A stretch of 64,000 nt of DNA from Klebsiella sp. BIGb0407 (GTDB taxonomy: Bacteria; Pseudomonadota; Gammaproteobacteria; Enterobacterales; Enterobacteriaceae). The notes beneath the pieces are model-generated. The model was not told the origin of the DNA and ran no database searches. It worked only from the letters and a program-made list of their open reading frames with translations. How positions within the stretch are numbered: the stretch's first letter is position 1; every line of letters starts with the position of its first letter. The translations under genes were made by a program, and so were the position numbers. Below are positions 10,102-18,792 of this stretch, one piece after another. Where the stretch lies: positions 124,001 to 188,000 of the forward strand of contig NZ_JANUEQ010000007.1 of assembly GCF_024807845.1 (NCBI RefSeq), written 5' to 3'.

Positions 10102-10773
10102 ATGAATAAAAAAGTTGTTCTTTGTTCTGTATTCATGTCAGCCGCGTTACTGAGCGGATGTGCTACAGAATCTTCGCGTACCGTAGAAACACAAAAAGTC
10201 TCTTCTTACAGTACGCCTTATCAGGGGGTTCGCAGCCCAATTTCCATCGGAAAATTTGAAAACCGTTCTAACTACATGAACGGTATTTTTTCTGATGGCG
10301 TTGACCGTTTAGGTAATCAATCCAAAACCATTCTTGCTAGCCATCTCCAGCAGAGCGGCCGATTTAATGTGCTGGATCGCACCAATATGGAAGAGCTGAA
10401 AGAGGAAGCGGGTATTAAAGGGCAAACGCAGACGTTGAAAGGCGCTAGCTATGTTGTTACTGGCGATGTGACCGAGTTTGGTCGCAAAGAAGTGGGTGAT
10501 CATCAGCTGTGGGGCATCCTTGGTCGCGGTAAAACACAGGTTGCTTACGCAAAAACCACGTTGAATGTGGTGAACGTGCAAACGTCTGAAGTGGTGTATT
10601 CCGTACAGGGTGCGGGCGAATACACTTTGTCCAACCGTGAAATTATCGGTTTCGGCGGCACGGCCAGCTATGACTCGACGCTGAATGGTAAAGTCCTGGA
10701 TTTGTCTATTCGTGAAGCTGTCAATAATCTGGTTGCAGGAATTGAAAGCGGTGCCTGGCGTCCGGCGAATTAA
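10102..10773 (+). CDS. CsgG/HfaB-like lipoprotein
   Basis: A 223-residue predicted lipoprotein. A short lysine-bearing N-terminus and hydrophobic stretch end in the lipobox LSGC (Cys20). The body resembles the CsgG/HfaB family: an opening ISIGKFENRS block, NVLDRTNMEELKEEAGIKGQ, then ASYVVTGDVTEFG and a GGGTASYDSTL-like segment. CsgG forms the curli export pore, but no curli subunit genes are near, so a curli role is unlikely. It heads a three-lipoprotein operon whose members (CsgG-like, DUF4810-like, GNA1162-like) are known to co-occur in Gram-negative bacteria and may form an envelope complex. The lipoprotein call is strong; the function is unknown. Confidence 0.85.
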   Translation: MNKKVVLCSVFMSAALLSGCATESSRTVETQKVSSYSTPYQGVRSPISIGKFENRSNYMNGIFSDGVDRLGNQSKTILASHLQQSGRFNVLDRTNMEELKEEAGIKGQTQTLKGASYVVTGDVTEFGRKEVGDHQLWGILGRGKTQVAYAKTTLNVVNVQTSEVVYSVQGAGEYTLSNREIIGFGGTASYDSTLNGKVLDLSIREAVNNLVAGIESGAWRPAN

Positions 10774-10791
10774 TGGAATAGGAATATAACA

Positions 10792-11151
10792 ATGTTTTCT
10801 TATAAGAAAATTGCTCTGCTACTGGCAGCGGCGGTATTGGCTGGTTGTGCGTCAGAGCCGAAAACGATTTACAGCTGGGATAAGTATCAACCTGCACTTT
10901 ATGATTATTATCAACAAGATAAAGTTGGCCCGGAGCAGCAGATTCTTTCTCTGAATGAATCGATAGAAAAAGCAAAAGCCGCAAATAAACCCGTCCCGCC
11001 GGGTCTCCATGCTCAACTTGGGTTGCTGTACGCGAATACTGGCCGTGATAGCGAAGCTCGCCAACAGTTTGAAACTGAAAAAGCGAAATTCCCTGAGTCA
11101 GCACCTTTCATGGACTTCCTGTTGAGTAAAAATAAAGGGAATATTAAATGA
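10792..11151 (+). CDS. DUF4810-like lipoprotein
   Basis: A 119-residue lipoprotein with a signal peptide ending in the lipobox LAGC (Cys19), then a mature part rich in Tyr and Lys (KTIYSWDKYQPALYDYY). A helical C-terminal half (GLHAQLGLLYANTGRDSEARQQFETE) looks like a single TPR-like hairpin. It lies 18 bases after the CsgG-like gene and its stop overlaps the start of the next gene by four bases. That indicates one operon and translational coupling. The family assignment rests on this neighbourhood and the protein pattern. Confidence 0.82.
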   Translation: MFSYKKIALLLAAAVLAGCASEPKTIYSWDKYQPALYDYYQQDKVGPEQQILSLNESIEKAKAANKPVPPGLHAQLGLLYANTGRDSEARQQFETEKAKFPESAPFMDFLLSKNKGNIK

Positions 11152-11804
11152 ATCGTTTCTTCGGATTATGTAGTCTGGTTTTTGCGCTTGTGCTGACTGG
11201 CTGTGCTAAACCCGTACCTTATGACTACTCTGCATTTAAGCAGAGCAAGCCAAGATCCATTCTGGTATTGCCGCCGGTTAACCATTCTCCTGATGTGAAA
11301 GCAAGCTATAGCCTGCTTTCACAGGTCACCTATCCGCTGGCAGAATCGGGTTATTACGTTTTGCCCGTTGCGGTAGTAGAAGAAACGTTCAAACAGAATG
11401 GTTTGTCCACCGCATCAGATATTCATGCGCTGAGTACGGCTAAGTTGCACCAAATCTTTGGTGCTGATGCCGCGTTGTATCTGGACGTGAAAGAGTACGG
11501 CACGTCATACATCGTGATTAACAGCGAAACCCGCGTTTCTGCGGATGCCCGTTTGGTTGATCTGCGCACTGGAAAATTGCTGTGGAGCGGAAGCGCAACG
11601 GCGTCCAGTAGCGAGCAACAAAACGCTGGCGGTGGCATTATCGGTATTCTGGTGCAGGCAGCAGTGAACCAAATTGCGGATACTATCTCTGACAAAGGCC
11701 ACGATATTGCTGGCGTAACCAGCGCACGTTTGCTGGCGGCGGGCCAACCACGCGGTATGCTGTACGGGCCTCGTTCACTGCAATACGGTAAAGAAACCTA
11801 CTAA
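11148..11804 (+). CDS. GNA1162-like (DUF799) lipoprotein
   Basis: A 218-residue lipoprotein with lipobox LTGC (Cys19). The mature part contains KPRSILVLPPVNHSPDVKA and an ALYLDVKEYGTSY segment with RLVDLRTGKLLWSGSA, the pattern of the DUF799/GNA1162 family described from Neisseria as a surface or outer-membrane lipoprotein. Its start overlaps the preceding gene by four bases and it ends the operon, which closes with a hairpin. Together the three products probably form an outer-membrane-associated assembly; no substrate is known. Confidence 0.83.
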   Translation: MNRFFGLCSLVFALVLTGCAKPVPYDYSAFKQSKPRSILVLPPVNHSPDVKASYSLLSQVTYPLAESGYYVLPVAVVEETFKQNGLSTASDIHALSTAKLHQIFGADAALYLDVKEYGTSYIVINSETRVSADARLVDLRTGKLLWSGSATASSSEQQNAGGGIIGILVQAAVNQIADTISDKGHDIAGVTSARLLAAGQPRGMLYGPRSLQYGKETY

Positions 11805-11869
11805 ATTACCTCATGCCGGTAGCTTAAGCTCCCGAAGCTTGTCGTTGAACGGATATTCAGGCGAAATAT

Positions 11870-11909
11870 AAAGCACCTCACGATCATATCGTTGGTGCTT
11901 TCTTTTTTT
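11870..11909 (+). terminator. Terminator of the lipoprotein operon
   Basis: Hairpin with arms AAAGCACC and GGTGCTTT plus an inner ACGAT/ATCGT stem, followed by a run of seven T residues. Confidence 0.8.
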
Positions 11910-12000
11910 CCACAAGAACGAAGAATTTGACATTTTCCCTGGTAAACGTCCGGAGTGAGAGAATTAAGCAACTGACTTTATCTGTATAAGTAGAGCCAGA

Positions 12001-12026
12001 TCTCCCCCCTGGTAGTCAAGGGGAGA
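12001..12026 (-). terminator. Weak hairpin after treC
   Basis: Arms TCTCCCC and GGGGAGA flank a 12-base loop just past the treC stop on the minus strand. There is no T-run, so the call is tentative. Confidence 0.4.
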
Positions 12027-12042
12027 GAGTAGTGGCGATAAT

Positions 12043-13701
12043 TTACTTTTGTAGCCAGTAGACGGCCTCAAATGGACGTAAGTTAACTTTGCCTGGCTTA
12101 CCAGATGTATTCGGGTAGTTATTCATTAACACCTCCCCGTCACCAGAGAAACTCGTATCATTCCAGGATTGTTGCTGTGAACTGAGATTCGCAGCCACCA
12201 CCAGCGTTTGCCCGTTCCACTGACGGCGATAGCACCACAGGGAAGGATGCTCCGGCAGGCAGTCGTGATAATCCCCGTGGGTGAATATCGCTTGTGCTTT
12301 ACGCAGGGCAATCAGCTGCTGGTAGGTATAAAATACCGAGTCAGGGTCATCCAGGGCTGCGGCCGCGTTAATTTCCGGGTAGTTATGGCTGACATCAATC
12401 CACGGTGTACCGGTGGTGAACCCGGCATGTTCACCGGCATCCCACTGCATCGGTGTCCGGCTATTATCCCGTGATTTGCTGGCGAGAATAGCCAGCAAAT
12501 CTTCAGCTGAATCACCTTCTGCGCTGCGTTTGGCAAAGATATTCAGGCTTTCGACATCGCGATACTCTTCGATGCTGCTGAAGTGAGGGTTAGTCATTCC
12601 CAGCTCTTCACCCTGATAGATATAAGGCGTTCCCTGCATACCATGCAGCACCATCGCCAGCATTTTCGCCGAGGTCACGCGTAACTCACCTTCATCCCCG
12701 AAACGGGAGACAATACGCGGCTGATCGTGGTTACACCAGAACAGGGCGTTCCAGGCAACGTTGTGCATCCCTTGCTGCCAGTAGCTGAACAAGCTTTTCA
12801 GTGCCACATAGTCAGGTTTTGCCAGCGTCCATTTTTCTCCACCCGGATAGTCAACTTTCAGATGGTGGAAGTTAAAGGTCATCGACAGTTCCCGGCCATC
12901 CAGTGCGCCATACTGCTGACAGTTTTCGAGCGTCGTTGAGGACATTTCACCGACCGTCATCAAACCGCGTGGAATAAAGACATCACGGCTGAATTCCTGC
13001 AAAAACTCATGAATCCGCGGGCCATCGGTATAAAAACGGCGTCCGTCTCCGCCATCGGTATCATTGGGGAAACGGGTATCTTTCGAGACCAGGTTAACCA
13101 CGTCCAGGCGCAGGCCATCAACCCCACGGTCAGCCCAGAACTCACTGACTTCTTTTAGCGCGCGGCGTACCTGCTCATTTTCCCAGTTAAGATCGGCCTG
13201 TTCAGGAGCGAAGAGATGCAAATAGTACTGGTTGCTTTCGGCATGCCAGCCCCAGGCGTTGCCGCCAAATTTAGACTGCCAGTTATTGGGCAGTGTATCT
13301 GGCGTACCATCACGCCAGATATAGAACTGACGATAAGGGCTATTCACGTCCAGGGCGGACTTAAACCAGCTATGTTCAGTGGAAGTATGGTTGAACACCA
13401 TATCAAGGATCAGGCGAATTCCCCGTTGATGCGCAGCCACAACGAGCTGGTCGAAGTCATCCATCGTGCCATAAGCGGGGTCGATGGCACAGTAATCAGC
13501 GACGTCATAACCATTATCAACCTGGGGTGAGAGGTAGAATGGTGTCAGCCAGATAGCATCGACTCCCAGTTTTTGCAGGTAATCAAGACGCTTAATCACT
13601 CCCTGGAGATCGCCCGTACCACGGCCGGTGGTATCCTGAAAGCTCTTGGGATAAATCTGGTAGATGACGCCTTGTTGCCACCAGGGAGATGTGTTGTTCA
13701 T
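12043..13701 (-). CDS. treC: TreC, trehalose-6-phosphate hydrolase
   Basis: A 552-residue cytoplasmic GH13 enzyme that splits trehalose 6-phosphate into glucose and glucose 6-phosphate. GH13 landmarks are visible: the N-terminal WWQQGVIYQIYPKSFQD, the DMVFNHTS region, the nucleophile in GLRLDVVNLV near residue 200, the acid/base Glu in TVGEMSS, and the NHDQPR transition-state segment. Length matches E. coli TreC (551). It follows treB by about 50 bases in the same orientation, so transport and hydrolysis are one operon under TreR. Confidence 0.97.
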   Translation of the reverse strand: MNNTSPWWQQGVIYQIYPKSFQDTTGRGTGDLQGVIKRLDYLQKLGVDAIWLTPFYLSPQVDNGYDVADYCAIDPAYGTMDDFDQLVVAAHQRGIRLILDMVFNHTSTEHSWFKSALDVNSPYRQFYIWRDGTPDTLPNNWQSKFGGNAWGWHAESNQYYLHLFAPEQADLNWENEQVRRALKEVSEFWADRGVDGLRLDVVNLVSKDTRFPNDTDGGDGRRFYTDGPRIHEFLQEFSRDVFIPRGLMTVGEMSSTTLENCQQYGALDGRELSMTFNFHHLKVDYPGGEKWTLAKPDYVALKSLFSYWQQGMHNVAWNALFWCNHDQPRIVSRFGDEGELRVTSAKMLAMVLHGMQGTPYIYQGEELGMTNPHFSSIEEYRDVESLNIFAKRSAEGDSAEDLLAILASKSRDNSRTPMQWDAGEHAGFTTGTPWIDVSHNYPEINAAAALDDPDSVFYTYQQLIALRKAQAIFTHGDYHDCLPEHPSLWCYRRQWNGQTLVVAANLSSQQQSWNDTSFSGDGEVLMNNYPNTSGKPGKVNLRPFEAVYWLQK

Positions 13702-13754
13702 AGCGGATTCCTGAAAATAGAAGGAGGCAGGAACCCTGCCTCCGAAGAAAGGGA

Positions 13755-15173
13755 TTAAGCGATATCGAGGGTGCCTGCACGCGCTTTGCGTTTATAAACG
13801 AAGGTGGTCAGGATGATAGGTACCACCACCGCGATAACAATTGCCACCGCATAAATCGCCCAGAAACGTGGCTGGATAGACAGAATACCAGGTAGGCCAC
13901 CAACACCGATTCCGTTAGCCAGCACGCCGTTTAAACCGCACAGTAATCCGGCAATACCGGAACCTACCATCGCGCATAGCATCGGGAAGCGGTATTTCAG
14001 GTTAATACCGTACATCGCCGGTTCGGTTACGCCGAGATAGGCTGAAATGGCTGCCGGAACTGAAATCTCACGCTCATTCTTTTTACGGCTACAGATAATG
14101 ATACCGACAACAGCAGAGGCCTGAGCAATGTTAGAGAGCGCGATTAATGGCCAGACCGGTGTGCCGCCCATGCTTTGCACCATCTGTAAATCAACTGCCA
14201 GGGTGGTCTGGTGAACGCCGGTAATGACCAACGGCGCATAGAGGAAACCAAACAGTGCGGCACCGACCGGAGCAAAACTACCTGTCATCAGGCTACGCAC
14301 CAGGAAGGCAACGCCATCACCCACCATACGGCCGAACGGACCGATAAGCGCGTGAGCCAGGAAGACGGCAATAATCAGAGAACAGACAGGGACGATAACC
14401 AGATATAAGTAATCCGGTACGATACGTTTAAAGAATCTTTCGATATAGGCTAAAGCAATACCCGCCAGTAATGCCGGAATAACTTGAGCCTGGTAACCCA
14501 CTTTTTCAATCGCAAACAGGCCAAAGTTCCAGACTTCTGGGATCTTGCTGCCAAGCTCATAGGCGTTCATTAATTGCGGAGAAACCAGGGTAATACCCAG
14601 TACAATCCCGAGAATCGGTGTGCCACCCAGTTTACGTACCGTAGACCAGCAGATGCCCACCGGCAGGTAGAAGAAGATAGCCTCGCCAATCAACCACAGG
14701 AAACTGTTCAGCCCTTCCAGTGAGGGATACATCTGGACCAGAGTCTGGCCGTCGCTCATCGGTAAATCACCGATGACATTACGGAAACCGAGGATCAAAC
14801 CACCACTGATCAGCGCCGGGAGCAGAGGGAAGAAGATCTCTGCAAAGTGTGAGATCAGCTGCTCGTACCATTTCATATTCTGGCGGGCGGCGACTTTCAC
14901 CTGCTCTTTGTCCTCAGAACTATGACCGGTAGTTTTTAGCAGTGCCTTGTAATAGTCATCGACATCAGTACCAATAACGACCTGAAACTGACCGGCATTG
15001 GTAAAGCAGCCTTTCACCATCGATAAGTCTTCAATTTCCTTGGGACGGGCATTTTCAGGATGATTGAGAACAAAACGCAGCCGGGTAATACAGTGCGTCA
15101 CGGATGCGATATTGTCGCGACCACCGACTAACTCGATCAGTTTATCGATATCCTGCTGTTTGACTTTGCTCAT
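13755..15173 (-). CDS. treB: TreB, PTS trehalose-specific EIIBC
   Basis: Membrane permease of the phosphotransferase system that imports trehalose as trehalose 6-phosphate. The N-terminal EIIB domain carries the phosphorylated Cys in SVTHCITRLRFVL, and the remaining three quarters is a multi-helix EIIC domain. The open frame extends to 15206, but the ATG at 15173 gives the conserved MSKV start and a GAG-type ribosome site; the product is then 472 residues, like E. coli TreB (473). No EIIA domain is present, as in E. coli, where the glucose EIIA supplies phosphate. Confidence 0.97.
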   Translation of the reverse strand: MSKVKQQDIDKLIELVGGRDNIASVTHCITRLRFVLNHPENARPKEIEDLSMVKGCFTNAGQFQVVIGTDVDDYYKALLKTTGHSSEDKEQVKVAARQNMKWYEQLISHFAEIFFPLLPALISGGLILGFRNVIGDLPMSDGQTLVQMYPSLEGLNSFLWLIGEAIFFYLPVGICWSTVRKLGGTPILGIVLGITLVSPQLMNAYELGSKIPEVWNFGLFAIEKVGYQAQVIPALLAGIALAYIERFFKRIVPDYLYLVIVPVCSLIIAVFLAHALIGPFGRMVGDGVAFLVRSLMTGSFAPVGAALFGFLYAPLVITGVHQTTLAVDLQMVQSMGGTPVWPLIALSNIAQASAVVGIIICSRKKNEREISVPAAISAYLGVTEPAMYGINLKYRFPMLCAMVGSGIAGLLCGLNGVLANGIGVGGLPGILSIQPRFWAIYAVAIVIAVVVPIILTTFVYKRKARAGTLDIA

Positions 15174-15238
15174 ATTGGCATCTCTAAGCGGGTAAGAAAC
15201 ATACATTAAGCTTAGCGGGTGATTCTGTTTTTAGGAAC

Positions 15239-15250
15239 GGGAACGTTCCC
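15239..15250. promoter_or_regulatory. TreR operator upstream of treBC
   Basis: The perfect palindrome GGGAACGTTCCC lies between treR and treB, about 65 bases before the treB start. The dyad form and position fit the LacI-family repressor TreR encoded next to it. Confidence 0.75.
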
Positions 15251-15289
15251 AATTTCCAGCCAAGATCACATTAAAGGGATTTTTAACGC

Positions 15290-16237
15290 TTACTGGAGTT
15301 TGCTTGGGATCACTATCTGCTGTAATTCCTGTTGCTGGGAGATCTGGGCGATGAGCTGTAATGCTGCCCGGCCACCTGCTTCACCGTAGCCAGGATCAAC
15401 GGTGATAATTTCCGGGTGCAAAAATGACATCAGTGGCGTATTGCCGACACTGGCGAGCTGGATATTATCCCGATTGTGCTGCTGCAAATATTTACTGGCC
15501 CCTAAGGCCAGTGTATCGGTTGCACAAACCAGGGCCGTGGTTCCAGGATTGAGCACTTCGGCTGCATGCTCATAGCCCTGCTTCATCGCAAGACCGGGCA
15601 GGGTGGCATGAGGTTCAATTTGATATTGCTGGCAAAAATCCAGGTAGGCCTGGTGACGACGGTAGCCGGTTGTGACATCCGCATGGGGGACACCCAGAAA
15701 GCTAATATGCCGATGACCACGCTCATATAATGCCGACATTAACAGGCGAATTGCGCCTTCATCGTCGTAACAGACGGAGGAAAACCCCGGAGCATCACGC
15801 GCCATTAGCACCAGCGATGGTTGCCAGGGTTCTAACATTTTTTCAGTAATGCCGGTAAAGCCAAACAGAATAACGCCATCAATATGACGTCGCTGTAAGA
15901 TACCCAGATGCTCTGTCACTTTAGCGGGCGAAAACTGACTTTCCATCATAATCGGGTCGTAGCCCTCGGCGTAGAAGTGAGGCAGCATCGTTTGGACCGC
16001 CAGATTTTCAGACAGTGAATCAAGACGGGTAACAATAATCGCGACCACTTTATCACTCTGACCACGCATGGCACGCGCTGAACGGGAAGGCATAAAATTA
16101 TGCTGCTGCATCACCGCTTCAATGCGCTCTCGGGTATCGGCATTGACGCCACTTTCATTATTGAGAACACGAGAGACGGTGGACTTGCCAAAGCCGCTCA
16201 AACGAGCAATATCTTTAATCGTAAGGCGGTTTTGCAT
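15290..16237 (-). CDS. treR: TreR, trehalose operon repressor
   Basis: A LacI-family repressor of 315 residues from the ATG at 16237, which gives the conserved MQNRLTIKDIARLSG N-terminus; a second ATG two codons earlier (16243) is also possible. The helix-turn-helix (residues 5-25) contains the typical KSTVSRVLNNESGV sequence. The periplasmic-binding-like domain follows and closely matches E. coli TreR in VVAIIVTRLDSLSENLAVQTML and SVGNTPLM. TreR is induced by trehalose 6-phosphate and represses treBC. The gene is upstream of and codirectional with treBC, with a separate operator-bearing gap. Confidence 0.96.
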   Translation of the reverse strand: MQNRLTIKDIARLSGFGKSTVSRVLNNESGVNADTRERIEAVMQQHNFMPSRSARAMRGQSDKVVAIIVTRLDSLSENLAVQTMLPHFYAEGYDPIMMESQFSPAKVTEHLGILQRRHIDGVILFGFTGITEKMLEPWQPSLVLMARDAPGFSSVCYDDEGAIRLLMSALYERGHRHISFLGVPHADVTTGYRRHQAYLDFCQQYQIEPHATLPGLAMKQGYEHAAEVLNPGTTALVCATDTLALGASKYLQQHNRDNIQLASVGNTPLMSFLHPEIITVDPGYGEAGGRAALQLIAQISQQQELQQIVIPSKLQ

Positions 16238-16736
16238 GGTCATTTTCTCTTGTGTCTCATCAGATTTTATAGTCAAAACAAATTTATGCTCATCGCTAAA
16301 GCAAGGGCTGCTGCCTGTAAGCACAGAAAGCTGATGAGCCGGGATAGCCTATGTTATTCGGGGTAAAGAGTAAAAGATCTCGTAGCAGGAATTTTGTGTG
16401 TGTCACCCTCAGATTGATGGAGAATGATGAAATATTCTGAATTATTTGATCTATGTATCATAAAGAAGATTTTTTTTGTATTAACTTATACTGAGTAAAC
16501 CCTTTACCTCATTTTCTTTTTCCTCTTCAACACAGGAAAAACTTTTCTTTGTACTCTCAAGCAAATGCTTCATTTATTTTGTATCTCCTGAACAGAATAG
16601 TTTTTTCATAAAATATCCGCGTTGAGGATCTCGATAGTTAAATATCTCAAGTATATATAATTTAAAGATATCTAAGATATATAACTTGCCACAGGATGGC
16701 CATCGAATCATATTTTATTATATATGAGGAAAGACT
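16238..16736. other. Intergenic region between divergent treR and the protease pair
   Basis: About 500 AT-rich bases containing the treR promoter region on one strand and the leader of the first trypsin-like gene on the other. In E. coli mgtA lies between treR and ridA; I see no trace of mgtA or its leader here. Confidence 0.5.
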
Positions 16737-16740
16737 ATGG
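16681..16740 (+). repeat. Leader repeat, copy 1, before trypsin-like gene
   Basis: The block ATAACTTGCCACAGGA followed by TGGCC, a short AT stretch and TATATGAGGA before the start codon recurs before the second paralog (18727-18792). The tandem duplication therefore included the leader and ribosome-binding site. Confidence 0.8.
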
Positions 16741-18656
16741 CTGTTAACCATGAAGTTTCATATTTTGATAGTGTTCAATCCAATGTCATTGTTAATAATA
16801 AAGATAGGATACATTCATATTTAGTAGAAAGAGAGGGCGCATCATTTATAAAATTACATTTTGTTAATATAAAACTACCCGACAATTCCTATGTTGAGTT
16901 TCAATATGGTGAAAATATTATACAAAGAGAGTTTTTTTATCATACTGATCACGCGGATATTATTATCCCTGGCGAAAGGGTTAATATAAGAGTTGTTTTA
17001 ACTAAAGTATTAAATCTGGATGGTGAATTTTCTTTTGAACTGAGTTCAGTTGAATATGATGATGACTCAAGAACCATTATTGGTCAGGATGAGCGAAGAC
17101 CTTATATGTGTTTTGAGGGAACCGAGATGGCTGAACATGCTTTGGCCAGTGCGGCGGCAAGAATTGGTGGCTGGGGGTCTTGCTCACTCATTGGCAGTGA
17201 AAACCACGTGCTCACTAATCAGCATGTCACGATAAAAGATCCCGAGTTAACTTACGGTGAGATATGGTTTAACTGGTTTCATCAATCTTGTGACTCAATG
17301 TCTCCCGTCAATGAACCCGTTCGTTTAAAGCCTGGTAGCATGTTAAAGATGGGGCCTGGTAATGGTGATGATGATTATGCCTTATTGACGCTGGATGATT
17401 TTGATTATATCAATTCTAATGTGAAAGAATTATTTGGTGGGTTAGAACTCAGTGAAGAAAATCCGTATCCAGGAGAGAATATTTATATCCCTCAATATGG
17501 CAATGGCGGGCTTCGCCCGATGTATATTAGTGATATTAAAAATGGGGAATATGCCAGGATACTGAAGGTTGAGGAGTATCGGCTTTTTTATAATGCTGAC
17601 TCTGCACCAGGGACATCAGGTTCTCCTGTTATATCAAGGGAAAGTAATCAACTTATTGGGCTCCATCGGGGATCAGATGGAGCTCGAAATATAGGCGTAT
17701 CTGCTCAGAAATTGAACGATGAATTAGGGGCATTTATTAGTGACAATAATGAATCTATTATTGGATTAGGACAAGTCACCTCTTTTAATCTTGAATTAAC
17801 CCCTTTTCATATACAGGGTAGTTTAATTCCCATAGATTTAGATAAAAAAGGTATTATCGTACCTTTTGATACTGTGGCAATCACTGATTATGACAGCTAT
17901 TCACTGATTGAAGTGGAGGCCAGAGACGTTATCACAAATGAAGTCTTTCCATTCATATTTAAAGCCAGCCTGGTGAGTCAGGGTTATGAAACTAATATTA
18001 ATGACAATAATGTAACTGGGGAGGTTTTTCTGAGAATATGTGATTTTGATATTACAAGTCTAATAAAATTCTGGTTTGCATTCAAAATTAATGATCCTAT
18101 TAAAAATATAAGAAATTACGTTATCAGAACAGTATTGGATTTTTATGATCCTTATGATATTCCATTTGATATAGAAACTGCTCAGGTTTTAGATTTAAAA
18201 ATTTGGAAAGATTATGGGTTAAGAGAAAGTTCAGTTTCTTATACTATCGAGGGATATGATAATTATGGATTTGTTGCTATTTATAATGGTCAGGGTCCGG
18301 TAGAGTTAACCAGTGCTGAATATGGCTATTCAGAAGTGAAAGCGCTCTTAAGGCACTCATCCGGCGACGAAATATTAGTTAACTTAAGAGGTGTTCGCAA
18401 AACCAATTGTTCTACACGGACCATGAATTCCACTATTACATGTCAGTCATCCAAAACATATTCTCAATTAATTTTGTCGTTCCATCCTGAAGATAATGAA
18501 GAGCTGAAATTCGACTGGGATGGCACTTACAGAGGGATTATTCCGCTACAGGGAAGACAACGTAAGAGTGATACAGCTTTTGAGAATATTTTAGTCAATG
18601 TGTGGTTGCGCGATCTTATTTCTGATTCTGAACCTGAAGATCGTAATCTGGTTTGA
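16737..18656 (+). CDS. Trypsin-like serine protease, catalytically complete paralog
   Basis: A 639-residue protein without an obvious signal peptide. An N-terminal beta-rich region (about 1-110) is followed by a chymotrypsin-fold protease domain at about 125-335. The triad can be read as His163 in LTNQHV, Asp213 in DDDYALL and Ser294 in PGTSGSPV, the last with the oxyanion-hole Gly-Thr-Ser-Gly pattern of V8/glutamyl-endopeptidase-like enzymes. The C-terminal 300 residues (two beta-rich repeats opening with PFDTVAITDYDSYS) have no family I recognise. A close paralog follows 133 bases downstream. GC content is low relative to the flanking core genes. Target and location (cytoplasmic or exported by a dedicated route) are unknown. 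Confidence 0.8.
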   Translation: MAVNHEVSYFDSVQSNVIVNNKDRIHSYLVEREGASFIKLHFVNIKLPDNSYVEFQYGENIIQREFFYHTDHADIIIPGERVNIRVVLTKVLNLDGEFSFELSSVEYDDDSRTIIGQDERRPYMCFEGTEMAEHALASAAARIGGWGSCSLIGSENHVLTNQHVTIKDPELTYGEIWFNWFHQSCDSMSPVNEPVRLKPGSMLKMGPGNGDDDYALLTLDDFDYINSNVKELFGGLELSEENPYPGENIYIPQYGNGGLRPMYISDIKNGEYARILKVEEYRLFYNADSAPGTSGSPVISRESNQLIGLHRGSDGARNIGVSAQKLNDELGAFISDNNESIIGLGQVTSFNLELTPFHIQGSLIPIDLDKKGIIVPFDTVAITDYDSYSLIEVEARDVITNEVFPFIFKASLVSQGYETNINDNNVTGEVFLRICDFDITSLIKFWFAFKINDPIKNIRNYVIRTVLDFYDPYDIPFDIETAQVLDLKIWKDYGLRESSVSYTIEGYDNYGFVAIYNGQGPVELTSAEYGYSEVKALLRHSSGDEILVNLRGVRKTNCSTRTMNSTITCQSSKTYSQLILSFHPEDNEELKFDWDGTYRGIIPLQGRQRKSDTAFENILVNVWLRDLISDSEPEDRNLV

Positions 18657-18726
18657 TCTTACCTTTATTTTAAGGAGCTTGATGGTTAATTGTTCCAATT
18701 ATCTATTTTGAAATCATTTGGTACCT

Positions 18727-18792
18727 ATAACTTGCCACAGGAAGGCCGTCGGTCATATCTTTATTTAATTATATATATGAGGAGTTACTATG
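18727..18792 (+). repeat. Leader repeat, copy 2, before pseudoprotease gene
   Basis: Second copy of the leader block (ATAACTTGCCACAGGA, AGGCC, AT stretch, TATATGAGGAG) matching 16681-16740. A promoter or mRNA leader element duplicated with the gene is the simplest reading. Confidence 0.8.
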
